NCBI GenBank assembly: GCA_963758205.1
Contig: CAVWUM010000002.1
Location: forward strand, 372,001-436,000
Origin: Owenweeksia sp963758205
Lineage (GTDB): Bacteria; Bacteroidota; Bacteroidia; Flavobacteriales; Schleiferiaceae
Length of the DNA stretch: 64,000 bases
Direction of reading: 5' to 3'
Shown here: piece by piece, positions 34,766-43,089 of the stretch
Numbering within the stretch: position 1 is the first letter of the stretch
How the letters are laid out: each line of letters starts with the position of its first letter
Notes under the pieces: generated by a model
Databases searched by the model: none
Told to the model about the DNA's origin: nothing
The model's input: the letters and a program-made list of their open reading frames with translations, nothing else
Made by a program: the position numbers and the translations under genes

Positions 34766-34797
34766 AAGGCCGATACCAGCTGGTATCGGCCTTTTAC
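34766..34797 (+). terminator. Intrinsic terminator
   Basis: AAGGCCGATACCAG and CTGGTATCGGCCTT form a perfect 14-bp palindrome followed by TTTT, 22 bp after the stop at 34744. Confidence 0.85.
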
Positions 34798-34870
34798 AAT
34801 TTAAACCGTATCCGGCATTTGTAAAAAATATAACTATTACATTATTTTATCCTCCTAAATCAATAACCTT

Positions 34871-35914
34871 ATGTCTATCAAATCCACCATTCTCACTGTA
34901 GTTTTCTCAACTTTCATTTTATCTGCAACTGCTCAGCAAGGCCTGGTGCTGGTTAAGCCAGAAGGTTCCAAAACCTGGGGGTTTGCCAATCTTAAAGGAG
35001 AAATGGCCATACCCGCCACTTATAAAAAAGTTGGGGAGTTTACTACCGATGGACTTGCCCCGGTGTATGATGGAAGCTACTACTTTATAAACACCAAAGG
35101 CGAAAGGCTGGAAACGGAGGTAAAAAACTTTAAGCTCAAAAATTTCTTTGGGTTTGGTATACGCGGGTTTAATGATGGTGTTGCACCCGTTGAAATTGAC
35201 AAGAAATGGGGCTTCATCGATAAGCAGGGGAAACTCATAATTCCTGCTAAGTATGACGAGGTATCTTCATTTAATGATGATGTTGCCACTGCCAGGATGG
35301 GGGATAACTGGTACATAATTAATAAGCAGGGAACGGAAACCCCTGTAAATATTCCGAACCTTAAAAAACTGAGAGACTTTGTAAATGGCTATGCCATTTT
35401 TGACAACATGGATAAAAAGTTTGGCTACATAAATACAAAAGGCGAAGTGGTAATTGAGCCAAAATTCAGCAGTGTTGGAGACTTTTACGGAGGATTGGCC
35501 TGGGCAAAAAATAACGATAGGCTGAGCGGTTATATTAATACAAAAGGTGAATGGGTAATAAAACCTACCTACAATGCTACCCGCAACTTTGATCCCAAAA
35601 GTGGGCTGGCCAAAGTAAAGCTGGTGGATGAATGGTTTTACATCAACAATGCCGGAGTAGCCGTAAAACCCAGCCTCGAAAAAATGGATGACTTCCATAA
35701 CGGTTTTGCCCTTGCCCGAAAAGGAGAGTCAACGGGCTTTATTGATAAATCAGGAAATTTTGTGATCGAAGCAAAGTTTGAATCGGCCAGAGACTTTGAA
35801 AATGGATATGCTGCTGCCAAAAGTGGTGGAAAATGGGGAATTATCAACACCAAAGGTGAATGGGTGATTCAGCCGGTACATGATGCCATACGGGATGTTG
35901 TTTTGGTTAACTAA
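34871..35914 (+). CDS. WG-repeat protein
   Basis: Exported protein made of WG (KWG) repeats. Seen: signal peptide, then repeats such as KTWGFANLKGEMAIPATYKK, KKWGFIDKQGKLIIPAKYDE, KFGYINTKGEVVIEPKFSSV and KWGIINTKGEWVIQPVHDAI, at least seven copies of about 45 residues covering the whole mature protein. Such repeats form beta-strand-rich folds and are found in many Bacteroidota; function unknown. Length 347 aa. Confidence 0.88.
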   Translation: MSIKSTILTVVFSTFILSATAQQGLVLVKPEGSKTWGFANLKGEMAIPATYKKVGEFTTDGLAPVYDGSYYFINTKGERLETEVKNFKLKNFFGFGIRGFNDGVAPVEIDKKWGFIDKQGKLIIPAKYDEVSSFNDDVATARMGDNWYIINKQGTETPVNIPNLKKLRDFVNGYAIFDNMDKKFGYINTKGEVVIEPKFSSVGDFYGGLAWAKNNDRLSGYINTKGEWVIKPTYNATRNFDPKSGLAKVKLVDEWFYINNAGVAVKPSLEKMDDFHNGFALARKGESTGFIDKSGNFVIEAKFESARDFENGYAAAKSGGKWGIINTKGEWVIQPVHDAIRDVVLVN

Positions 35915-35966
35915 ACCACGCCAGGCAAAATTATCCTGCCATAATGTTTAAGGCTACCTTTGGCCC

Positions 35967-37076
35967 GTGAACAGAAAACTGAATATTTTATTTCTTCCAA
36001 GTTGGTACCCCAGCCGTGAGCATATCACCCTGGGCAACTTTGTACAGAGGCATGCCTTTGCCGTTTCTGAGTTGCATAATGTGGTGGTAGTTTCTGCCCA
36101 TGAATCTGATAATCCTGAACTGGAAATACATGAGCTGCCTAACCTTACGGAGATAAGGGTGTATTTCAGGAAAAAGCTCCCACTCTTCAGTTACCATAAA
36201 GCCATAAACAGGGGCCTTGATGAAGCCATCCGGAGATTCAACTCATTTGATTTGGCACATGTACATGTAGCCTATCCAGCAGGAGTAGCTGCTCTCAATC
36301 TTAATATGCCATTTGTACTAACTGAGCACTTTTCGGGGTACCATCCGCAATCAAAATATAAGTGGAGCTATGGCCGTAAAAGGATAACCAACCGCATACT
36401 TAACAAGGCCAGGTACATCTTGCCTGTATCTGATCATTTAGGTAGAGCCATCCAGAAGTTTGGTACACAAACGGAGATGATGAAGGTTTCAAATGTGGTG
36501 GATACCTCCATTTTTTATCCTACCGAGGAAAAACCTGAAAAATTCACCTTTTTGCATATCTCCACTTTAGAGGAGCGCTCAAAAAATATTACCGGTATAC
36601 TTAGAGGCTTTAAGTCGCTTGAAATTGCGGGCCATGACTTCAACCTGAAAATTGGTGGCGATGGCGACCTGAAGGAATTAAAAACCAAAATCCAGAACTA
36701 CGGTCCATCTCCTGAAAAGGTGGAAATAATAAGCCAGCAACCTATTGATGGTATAGCTAACACCATGCGCAAAAGCCATTGCCTGGTAATGTTCAGCCAT
36801 TTTGAAAACCAACCCTGCACTATACTTGAGGCACTATGTACAGGCTTACCAATTGTAACATCTGATGTAGGCGGAATACCGGAAGTTATAGACACATCCA
36901 ACGGAATACTTATTCCTGCGGAAGCAGAGGAACAATTTGCACAGGGGCTGCAAAAAATGATGGCCACATATGCTGATTTCAAGCCATCCGAAATTTCTAA
37001 AAATGCCGTAAGCCTGTATTCTTACGAGGCTGTAGCTGAAAAGCTTAATGAAATTTACCTCAGCGTACTGAAGTAA
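35967..37076 (+). CDS. Family 4 glycosyltransferase
   Basis: GT-B fold retaining glycosyltransferase. Seen: LNILFLPSWYPSREHITLGNF, AHVHVAYPAGVAAL, LTEHFSGYHPQSK, ILPVSDHLGRAIQKFG, and the C-terminal donor site EALCTGLPIVTSDVGGIPE. Length 369 aa. The GTG at 35967 begins directly at the conserved first strand. The 3' end overlaps the convergent bshB1 by 17 bp. Despite that neighbour it does not look like BshA, whose first loop differs. Confidence 0.85.
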   Translation: MNRKLNILFLPSWYPSREHITLGNFVQRHAFAVSELHNVVVVSAHESDNPELEIHELPNLTEIRVYFRKKLPLFSYHKAINRGLDEAIRRFNSFDLAHVHVAYPAGVAALNLNMPFVLTEHFSGYHPQSKYKWSYGRKRITNRILNKARYILPVSDHLGRAIQKFGTQTEMMKVSNVVDTSIFYPTEEKPEKFTFLHISTLEERSKNITGILRGFKSLEIAGHDFNLKIGGDGDLKELKTKIQNYGPSPEKVEIISQQPIDGIANTMRKSHCLVMFSHFENQPCTILEALCTGLPIVTSDVGGIPEVIDTSNGILIPAEAEEQFAQGLQKMMATYADFKPSEISKNAVSLYSYEAVAEKLNEIYLSVLK

Positions 37077-37785
37077 GATTCATTATATCATGGATGCCGA
37101 TATCCTGTGAAGAGACAAAGCCTTCGCCATACTCAGCTCCAATAAGGCGGCCCATATCCTGAGAGCGGTAGCGAATACTATCCGTAAAGTTTTTGCTGCT
37201 GATAACCGTAGCCGGCTCTTTTGAGTTGGGATCATAAAACTGAGATCGATAAGCGGCAATGGAGTTCATTTTATCTTCTACAAAATCGCCAATATCGATT
37301 ATTACATCAGGTTTAAGGTTTTGAAACTGTATGTAGTGCAATACCAAGCGCGGGCGGTAAGGCTCCTGTTGCTGGCCGTCCAACTCGGTTTCTATTTTTC
37401 GCAAACCAGCCCAAAAGGCGGCAACTTTTACCAACTCCCCCCCTTTCCCATGATCCGGATGACGATCGGTTGGTGCATTGGCCAATACAATCTCGGGCCT
37501 GTATTTCCTGATCATCTTAACTACCTCCAGGCGATGCCGGGCATCATCGGTAAAAAAGCCATCTTTAAAGCCCAGGTTTTCGCGCACTTTTACCTTAAGT
37601 ATTTTTCCAGCTTCTTTGGCCTCAGCATCTCTTATTTCGGGAGTACCTCTTGTACCAAGGTCTCCGCGGGTAAGGTCAACTATACCACAGGCATATCCCA
37701 AATGGTTTTGCTTCGCAAGCGTACCCCCGGCACTTATTTCCACATCATCAGGGTGAGCGCCAAAGGCAAGTATATCAAGTTTCAT
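37060..37785 (-). CDS. bshB1: Bacillithiol biosynthesis deacetylase BshB1
   Basis: Zinc-dependent LmbE-type deacetylase acting on GlcNAc-malate in bacillithiol synthesis. Seen: metal motif AFGAHPDDVEISAGGTLA (His11, Asp13, Asp14), DLTRGDLGTRGTPEIR, DRHPDHGKGGELV with further ligands, and PDVIIDIGDFVEDK. Length 241 aa fits BshB1. Together with ypdA at 15.2 kb it indicates use of bacillithiol; bshA and bshC are not in this window. Confidence 0.9.
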   Translation of the reverse strand: MKLDILAFGAHPDDVEISAGGTLAKQNHLGYACGIVDLTRGDLGTRGTPEIRDAEAKEAGKILKVKVRENLGFKDGFFTDDARHRLEVVKMIRKYRPEIVLANAPTDRHPDHGKGGELVKVAAFWAGLRKIETELDGQQQEPYRPRLVLHYIQFQNLKPDVIIDIGDFVEDKMNSIAAYRSQFYDPNSKEPATVISSKNFTDSIRYRSQDMGRLIGAEYGEGFVSSQDIGIHDIMNLTSVR

Positions 37786-37802
37786 AAAAGGTTTTTTAAA
37801 TG

Positions 37803-37838
37803 AAAAAGCCCCGTCCGGGCATGGCCTGAACGGGACTT
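37803..37838 (-). terminator. Intrinsic terminator of the 37863-38690 gene
   Basis: On the minus strand, AAGTCCCGTTCAGGC pairs with GCCCGGACGGGGCTT (two G-T wobbles, one mismatch) and is followed by T5. It lies 25 bp after the stop. Confidence 0.75.
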
Positions 37839-37862
37839 CAAAATTATATAATCTGACTAAGA

Positions 37863-38690
37863 CTAGTTTTTGTACTCGCCATCAATAGTGATGGTAGTAC
37901 CAGAACCACCAGTGGTTACTGTACCCTGAGTAACGTGGATAAGGTAGAAATCACCATTGTAGGCAACACCTAATACATCATCATAAGTATCATCCATGGT
38001 AGCAGATACACCTCTGTAATCAGCCATATCAGTACCGGCATTAACAGCAGCAGCAAGCTCAGCATCAGTTGTAATTGTTGTCCAATCGCTTGGTTGAAGC
38101 ATTACCAATTTAGTAGAAGCATCCTGCTTTACAATTGCACTGGTTCCGGTATTAGCAGTCCAGGCAAGTCCAAATTGATCCAATCCTGTACCTGCGGCAC
38201 CACCAACTCTTTGCCACTGGAATGACTGAGCAGCGCTAAGCGGGTTGCTGCCGGCAACTACAGTTACTTCATAGGAAACAGACTTCGTATTACCATCTTT
38301 ATCAGTAACAGTAAAGGTATAGGAGGTTTTGCCAAGATTAGGACCAGCAGTTGCTACCAAGGTATCAACGTAGGTTTCATCATTAGCATTGGTGATAGTG
38401 TAAGGGAAAGAAATACCTCTTTCACTCATAGGTGAACTCATCACATTTGCACCTACCATAGTAATGTCAAAAGTGTTAAGGTCACGATCTCCTTTACGTG
38501 AATCCCAGGTAAAAGTAAGGGTGCTTCCCTGAGTAACAGTGATTTCACCGCTGGTTTCTCCTGAACCAAGCTCAACCATGTTAAGGGTTGGGCCTAAGCT
38601 TGTAGGATCGTCATCTTCACAAGAGGTTAAGAACATAGAACTGGCACCTAAAAGAGCCACGGCAAGAAATCTTAATTTTCTCATTTTCAT
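37863..38690 (-). CDS. Putative surface lipoprotein of unknown function
   Basis: A 275-residue protein with a lipoprotein signal ending in FLTSC followed by an acidic EDDDP, a pattern associated with export to the surface in Bacteroidota. The body is Thr/Gly-rich and strand-rich, with an Ig-like region around residues 50-150 (ITVTQGSTLTFTWDSRKGD, YTFTVTDKDGNTKSVSYEV). The C-terminal half contains QFGLAWTANTGTSAIVKQDAS. I recognise no family. Strong terminator and many preferred codons suggest a well-expressed single gene. Confidence 0.78.
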   Translation of the reverse strand: MKMRKLRFLAVALLGASSMFLTSCEDDDPTSLGPTLNMVELGSGETSGEITVTQGSTLTFTWDSRKGDRDLNTFDITMVGANVMSSPMSERGISFPYTITNANDETYVDTLVATAGPNLGKTSYTFTVTDKDGNTKSVSYEVTVVAGSNPLSAAQSFQWQRVGGAAGTGLDQFGLAWTANTGTSAIVKQDASTKLVMLQPSDWTTITTDAELAAAVNAGTDMADYRGVSATMDDTYDDVLGVAYNGDFYLIHVTQGTVTTGGSGTTITIDGEYKN

Positions 38691-38844
38691 AAATTGATTT
38701 TGTTATTGATTTAATTGGACGCTATTTGTGCGCCATTAGTTGGGTACAACGGATTTATTTTCCGTTTGTTTGGCGAAAGTATAGAGAATTATGATTAGTA
38801 GAAAGAATTCACACCCTGTTTACTAACAAAGTATTGATAATTAT

Positions 38845-38852
38845 TACTTTCG
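38845..38852 (+). promoter_or_regulatory. Candidate -7 promoter element of ndk
   Basis: TACTTTCG is a one-mismatch version of TAnnTTTG, 38 bp before the ATG at 38890. Confidence 0.35.
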
Positions 38853-38889
38853 CGGCCTGAAATACGAACCTCAATAAACAAAATAAGTA

Positions 38890-39309
38890 ATGGCCACAAA
38901 CAGATCATTTACCATGATTAAGCCCGATGCTGTAGAAGCAGGACATATCGGAGCTATTTTAGAAAAAATTAACGGAGCAGGATTTCGCATTGTTTCTATG
39001 CAAATGACTCAGCTTAGCCGCAAAGATGCCCAGGAGTTTTATGCTGTACACAAAGAGAGACCATTTTATGGCGAGCTTGTGGACTATATGACCTCCGGCC
39101 CTATCGTAGCTGCTATCCTTGAAAAGGATAATGCCGTTGAGGATTTCCGTAAACTTATTGGTGCTACCAACCCGGCTGAAGCTGCTGAAGGTACCATTCG
39201 TAAAATGTATGCTACTTCTATTGCCGCTAACGCTATCCACGGAAGTGACTCTGATGAGAACGCTGAGATAGAAGGTCTTTTCTTCTTCCCTCGCAGGAAT
39301 CAATATTAA
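38890..39309 (+). CDS. ndk: Nucleoside diphosphate kinase
   Basis: Transfers gamma-phosphate from ATP to NDPs through a phospho-histidine. Seen: TMIKPDAVEAGHIGAILEKI at the N-terminus, KERPFYGELVDYMTSGP, GATNPAEAAEGTIRKMYA, and the catalytic His117 in NAIHGSDSDENA. Length 139 aa is standard. Monocistronic as far as seen. Confidence 0.96.
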   Translation: MATNRSFTMIKPDAVEAGHIGAILEKINGAGFRIVSMQMTQLSRKDAQEFYAVHKERPFYGELVDYMTSGPIVAAILEKDNAVEDFRKLIGATNPAEAAEGTIRKMYATSIAANAIHGSDSDENAEIEGLFFFPRRNQY

Positions 39310-39382
39310 TAAGTATTGAGTAATGGGTATTTGGTAATGGGATATACTCACTACCAAATACTCACTACGCAGTACCTTGCTT

Positions 39383-39676
39383 TTACCTAAACCTCAGCTC
39401 CCTCACCTCAGCCTTGCCCATCATCCGCTGGTTAATGTGCTCCATAAGGCCGGATTTCCTCAGGCTCAACTCATTTCGCAATACGCTGGAAGTAAGAAAT
39501 ACAGTAAGCACACCTTCCTTAAAGGTAATTTTAGAGGTTTTAAGATTTATTGATTTTCCGGCCAGCTCCTCCCAGCGTGCATACATCTCGGTTTCTATCA
39601 GGCGGTCATCCAGGTCGTTTATCTTTAAAAATGCCTTAATAGCGTCACCCAGGCTCAGTTCATTGCTTTTCTTCAT
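39383..39676 (-). CDS. DUF721 (DciA-like) protein
   Basis: Small protein of the DUF721/DciA family, which includes the replicative-helicase loader DciA. Seen: SLGDAIKAFLKINDLDDRLIE, the conserved WEELAGKSINLKTSKI, and GVLTVFLTSSVLRNELSLRK. It overlaps the end of recF by 17 bp on the same strand; recF-DUF721 adjacency is common in bacteria and supports the call. Length 97 aa is normal for Bacteroidota. Confidence 0.85.
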   Translation of the reverse strand: MKKSNELSLGDAIKAFLKINDLDDRLIETEMYARWEELAGKSINLKTSKITFKEGVLTVFLTSSVLRNELSLRKSGLMEHINQRMMGKAEVRELRFR

Positions 39677-40772
39677 GTTCTATTTCTGCATTATTAATGG
39701 TAAATACCGTGGCGTTTTCGTCAATCGTCTTTATTAATTTGGCCGTACGGTCGGCATGGGTATCGGTTATAAATATCTGCCCGAAGTTTTCTTCATTAAC
39801 CAGCCTTACCAGTTGCTCTACCCGGGCTTCATCCAGTTTATCGAAAATATCATCCAGCAGCAGCATTGGCTTAACGCCAGACCGGGCCAAAAGAAAATCA
39901 TACTGAGCCAGTTTAAGGGCTATCAAAAAAGACTTTTGCTGCCCCTGCGAACCAAACTTCTTAACCTTTCGCCCATTTATCCGGAATACTAAATCATCTT
40001 TATGAATACCGGCACCACTGTATTGGTTTAATCTGTCTTTATCTGCATTTTCTTCCAACAAGGCTCCAAAGTCCTTCTCTATTAATTGAGAGTGATACTC
40101 CAACTGAGGCTCTTCCCTGCCATCTACAATAAAATGATAGTAGTAAAGCAGTTTAGGTTGGAGCTGCTCCAAAAACTCTTTGCGCTTTTCAAATAATGGA
40201 ATGCCGCGCTCCACCATCTGCTGATTGTAAATTTCAAGGCTTGCGGCATCATAGCGATGGTTGGCTGCAAAAAATTTAAGCAGGGCATTGCGTTGTTGCA
40301 GAGCTTTGTTGTAACGCACCAGGTTGTCCAGGTATAATGGGTCGGATTGGCTTATAACGTTATCCATAAACCTGCGCCTAATTTCCGATCCTTCGGTAAT
40401 AAGATCACGATCGTAGGGAGAAATGATTACAGAGGGAAACTGCCCGATATGATCAGCCAGCTTTTCGTAATTCTTTTTATTCTTCTTAAAAACCTTTTTC
40501 TCTCCACGCTTTACACCACAATATATATGGAAGTCTTCCTCATTTTTTTCAAAATCGCCCTCTACCACAAAAAATGGTTCCTGGTCTTTTATGTTCTGAG
40601 AATCAATTGGGTTGAAGTAACTCTTGCATACAGAGAGGTAGTGAATAGCATCCAAGAGGTTGGTTTTACCACTGCCGTTGGACCCCACAAAGCAATTGAG
40701 CTTTGAAGAAAAATTAAACTCACCGGCAGGCCAGTTTTTAAAATTGAGGATATGGAGGCTCTTTAAAAACAT
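39660..40772 (-). CDS. recF: DNA replication and repair protein RecF
   Basis: SMC-like ATPase that helps load RecA at gapped DNA. Seen: LHILNFKNWPAGEFNF, Walker A GSNGSGKT (residues 30-37) followed by NLLDAIHYLS, the QGQQKSFLIALKLAQ signature, and Walker B MLLLDDIFDKLDE. Length 370 aa is standard. Overlaps the downstream DUF721 gene. Confidence 0.95.
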   Translation of the reverse strand: MFLKSLHILNFKNWPAGEFNFSSKLNCFVGSNGSGKTNLLDAIHYLSVCKSYFNPIDSQNIKDQEPFFVVEGDFEKNEEDFHIYCGVKRGEKKVFKKNKKNYEKLADHIGQFPSVIISPYDRDLITEGSEIRRRFMDNVISQSDPLYLDNLVRYNKALQQRNALLKFFAANHRYDAASLEIYNQQMVERGIPLFEKRKEFLEQLQPKLLYYYHFIVDGREEPQLEYHSQLIEKDFGALLEENADKDRLNQYSGAGIHKDDLVFRINGRKVKKFGSQGQQKSFLIALKLAQYDFLLARSGVKPMLLLDDIFDKLDEARVEQLVRLVNEENFGQIFITDTHADRTAKLIKTIDENATVFTINNAEIEHEEKQ

Positions 40773-40804
40773 AGACTCGCGAAATTAAAAGGAAAGTTTG
40801 GGCA

Positions 40805-40833
40805 TTGATGTGATGAAAAAAAATTTAATTTCG
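40805..40833 (+). promoter_or_regulatory. Candidate promoter of the TPR gene upstream of ribH
   Basis: TTG at 40805 and TAATTTCG at 40826-40833 with 18 bp between resemble a -33/-7 pair (one mismatch in -7). The expected transcript start near 40840 supports the ATG at 40864 rather than earlier in-frame starts at 40798-40813. Confidence 0.4.
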
Positions 40834-40863
40834 CACCTCTTAAAGAAAAACGCTGATTTAGCA

Positions 40864-41559
40864 ATGGCAAAGCAAAGAAAGAATCAAGAAGAAGACGAAG
40901 TATTATTGGATGTAGGCCAGAGCCTGTCAAAGGTTGAACGCTTCTTCGAAGAAAACCGTAAGAGTATAACAGTAATAATGGTAGCCTTGTTTGTGCTTGT
41001 TGGCGGATACTTTGCCTACCAGTATATGTACCAGATGCCTCGCGAAAACGAAGCCCAGGAATACATTTACACTGCTCAGCGCTATTTTGAGGAAGACTCA
41101 TTGAACCTAGCCCTTAATGGTGACGGCACCAATTACGGATTTTTGGCTGTAGCCGAAGATTACAGCGGTACCAAAGCCGGAAACCTGGCCAATTATTATG
41201 CAGGTGTTAGCTACCTTAACTTAGGTCAATATGAAAAGGCTATTGAATACCTAGATGAATTTGATAGTGATGAAGATGTACTAAGCGTAGTGGCTAAAGG
41301 TGCTATTGGTGATGCCTTTATGGAGCTGGATCAGCCTAAGGAAGCTTTGGATTACTACAAGCGCGCTGTGAGTGGAGAAGAAAACAGTTTTGTTGTTCCT
41401 TTTTATTTGAAAAAAGCCGGTATGGTAGCCGAAGGTGAGGGTAACCTTAAAGATGCCCAGAAGTACTTTACCCGCATCAAAAAAGAATTTAAAGACTCAC
41501 AGGAAGCTGCTGACATCGACAAGTACATTGCTCGTGTTGAAGCTAAAATGAATTCCTAA
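40864..41559 (+). CDS. Tetratricopeptide-repeat membrane protein (YfgM-like)
   Basis: Seen: a charged N-terminus, one membrane helix (SITVIMVALFVLVGGYFAYQ, about residues 33-52), then TPR units including NYYAGVSYLNLGQYEKAIEY and GDAFMELDQPKEALDYYKRA. The single-anchor plus TPR layout is like YfgM/AncA, a periplasmic partner of the Sec translocon in E. coli; that role is only suggested here. The ATG at 40864 gives 231 aa. One base separates it from ribH, so they form an operon. Confidence 0.8.
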   Translation: MAKQRKNQEEDEVLLDVGQSLSKVERFFEENRKSITVIMVALFVLVGGYFAYQYMYQMPRENEAQEYIYTAQRYFEEDSLNLALNGDGTNYGFLAVAEDYSGTKAGNLANYYAGVSYLNLGQYEKAIEYLDEFDSDEDVLSVVAKGAIGDAFMELDQPKEALDYYKRAVSGEENSFVVPFYLKKAGMVAEGEGNLKDAQKYFTRIKKEFKDSQEAADIDKYIARVEAKMNS

Positions 41560-41560
41560 A

Positions 41561-42055
41561 ATGGCCACTGCCGCTGTAAACCTTTCTGACTTTGACAAAG
41601 ACAAGCTGCCCGATACTTCGGGTATGCGCTTTGGAATTGTAGTGGCAGAATGGAACAGCGAAATTACTGAAGCCCTTTACCAGGGAGCCTTTAGCACCCT
41701 GAGAAAAACCGGAACCCCGGCCGAGCAAATCTCCAGAATTGATGTACCCGGTACATTTGAATTGGTATTTGGCGCCAAGCTACTTTGCGACAAAGACATC
41801 TTTGATGCCGTAATTGTAATAGGCACCGTGATACAGGGTGAAACCCGCCACTTTGATTTTGTGTGCGAAGGTGTTACCCAAGGCGTAAAAGACCTCAATA
41901 TCCGCTACGATACTCCTGTAATTTTCTGTGTGCTTACTGATAATAATATTGAGCAAAGCCGTGCCCGCGCTGGTGGTAAACATGGCAACAAAGGTGTAGA
42001 ATGTGCCGTGGCTGCTGTGAAGATGGCTGCGTTAAGAAGGGTGATACATCAGTAA
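41561..42055 (+). CDS. ribH: 6,7-dimethyl-8-ribityllumazine synthase
   Basis: Penultimate step of riboflavin synthesis, forming an icosahedral or pentameric capsid. Seen: RFGIVVAEWNSEITEAL, IDVPGTFELVFGAKLL, VIVIGTVIQGETRHFDFVCEGVTQG with the catalytic His, and NKGVECAVAAVKMAAL. Length 164 aa is normal. Same operon as the TPR gene. Confidence 0.95.
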   Translation: MATAAVNLSDFDKDKLPDTSGMRFGIVVAEWNSEITEALYQGAFSTLRKTGTPAEQISRIDVPGTFELVFGAKLLCDKDIFDAVIVIGTVIQGETRHFDFVCEGVTQGVKDLNIRYDTPVIFCVLTDNNIEQSRARAGGKHGNKGVECAVAAVKMAALRRVIHQ

Positions 42056-42077
42056 AGATTTCACTTCATAATATTTG

Positions 42078-42110
42078 AAAAGCGGGTTAGAGTTTCTGAT
42101 CCGCTTTTTT
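42078..42110 (+). terminator. Intrinsic terminator after ribH
   Basis: AAAAGCGGGTTAGA pairs with TCTGATCCGCTTTT (two G-T wobbles), ending in T6; 23 bp after the ribH stop. Confidence 0.8.
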
Positions 42111-42120
42111 GTTTTTCTTC

Positions 42121-42200
42121 AACGTAGAGGCGCGAGGGGTGCTAAGATGCGCAGAGTCCACTCTGCGAAACTCCACGCTTTCTCTCGTCTCTGCGGTAAA
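42121..42200. repeat. Degenerate intergenic repeat with CGCAGAGT palindrome
   Basis: CGCAGAGT-CC-ACTCTGCG at 42150-42167 is a perfect 8-bp stem, flanked by further AGAG/CTCT words and CTCTGCGGTAAAA. It resembles the degenerate dispersed intergenic repeats of Bacteroidota but I cannot count copies here. Confidence 0.35.
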
Positions 42201-42260
42201 ACAAACGATTAGTTTTATTCTTTTAAACCCGAGAATATGGCTCGCATTAATACTATGAGA

Positions 42261-42875
42261 CTAATTAAAGTAAACCTGCTGCCTTTCACCATTAATCCAA
42301 AGATTTCTTGTATTAAAGATATTCATTATTAGAGCTTGCTGATTTGGAGACACTTTCTTGTTAGTCTTGTAAATTATCTTATCAACCTGCATACTGCCCC
42401 CAATAAAAATCCCTTTATACATACTGCACTTTTCATCTATTTTAAAATCACACAATACCAAAACATCAATATGATGTGAGTCAAGAAAAGCTGTGTAGTT
42501 CCATATTTGAGACAGTTTAGTGTTTGAGAGAATAACGGTGTCTAGCTTTTTACTTAATGCCACTAATTCAGGTAGAAATTCAGTCATTCGACCATTCAGT
42601 TCAATTGTCCGAATCTCATTTAAGGTTTCCATCAACACTCCAGCCTCAACCAAATTTTTAGAGGGTTTCAAAAATCTCAATGACTTGAGTCCTTTAGGAA
42701 TTAAGGAGTAGTCAAAATTCCTTTTAGGTTTAAAATTGATTGCCAGTTTCTCAACCTGATAATCCTCAAGATATGATAGCTCATCAATATTATTAACGCA
42801 AACGGAGTCCTGCTGCGCATTACATAAAGCAATAGTCAGCATAATAGCCAAGAATGAAGCGAATTTCTTTTTCAT
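42261..42875 (-). CDS. Secreted leucine-rich-repeat-like protein of unknown function
   Basis: A 204-residue exported protein. Seen: signal peptide SFLAIMLTIALCNAQ, then Leu/Ile-rich segments with a repeat-like beat (LAINFKPKRN, LKSLRFLKPSKNLVEAG, IRTIELNGRMTEFLPELV, LDTVILSNTKLSQI, IDVLVLCDFKID) like a degenerate LRR solenoid. No family identified. AT-rich compared with neighbours and flanked on both sides by intergenic repeat elements, which fits an accessory gene. Confidence 0.7.
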   Translation of the reverse strand: MKKKFASFLAIMLTIALCNAQQDSVCVNNIDELSYLEDYQVEKLAINFKPKRNFDYSLIPKGLKSLRFLKPSKNLVEAGVLMETLNEIRTIELNGRMTEFLPELVALSKKLDTVILSNTKLSQIWNYTAFLDSHHIDVLVLCDFKIDEKCSMYKGIFIGGSMQVDKIIYKTNKKVSPNQQALIMNIFNTRNLWINGERQQVYFN

Positions 42876-42916
42876 AATAAAATATCCAACTCCGTTTTAC
42901 AGGCCTGCCCTAAAGC

Positions 42917-43015
42917 TGGCGCGAGCGTTCCTCTCGCGCCACTCAAATCCTTTCTTTACACCACACTCCCATATAAATCATAATCCCCGCTGGTGCGCGT
43001 GTCCTCACGCGTTCC
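42917..43015. repeat. Two related GC-rich hairpins between rimO and the LRR-like gene
   Basis: Hairpin 1, TGGCGCGAG / CTCGCGCCA (42917-42941), is perfect with a 7-nt loop. Hairpin 2, GGTGCGCGTG / CACGCGTTCC (42992-43015), has one mismatch and one wobble. Both are preceded by GC and share the frame GCTGG...TCCTC...CGCG, so they look like two diverged copies of one element. Confidence 0.5.
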
Positions 43016-43089
43016 ACAACAAATAAGCAAAATATAGGCTGCCTCACCCCCTTTGAAGCGGCTTCCCTATTTTCAATACTAAATATTAC

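Noticed and set aside
35967..37785. GT4 plus bshB1 as a bshA-bshB1 pair
   Set aside because: The GT4 lacks the characteristic BshA N-terminal loop and is convergent rather than co-directional.
37321..37803. 160-residue open frame opposite bshB1
   Set aside because: Antisense shadow of a conserved deacetylase.
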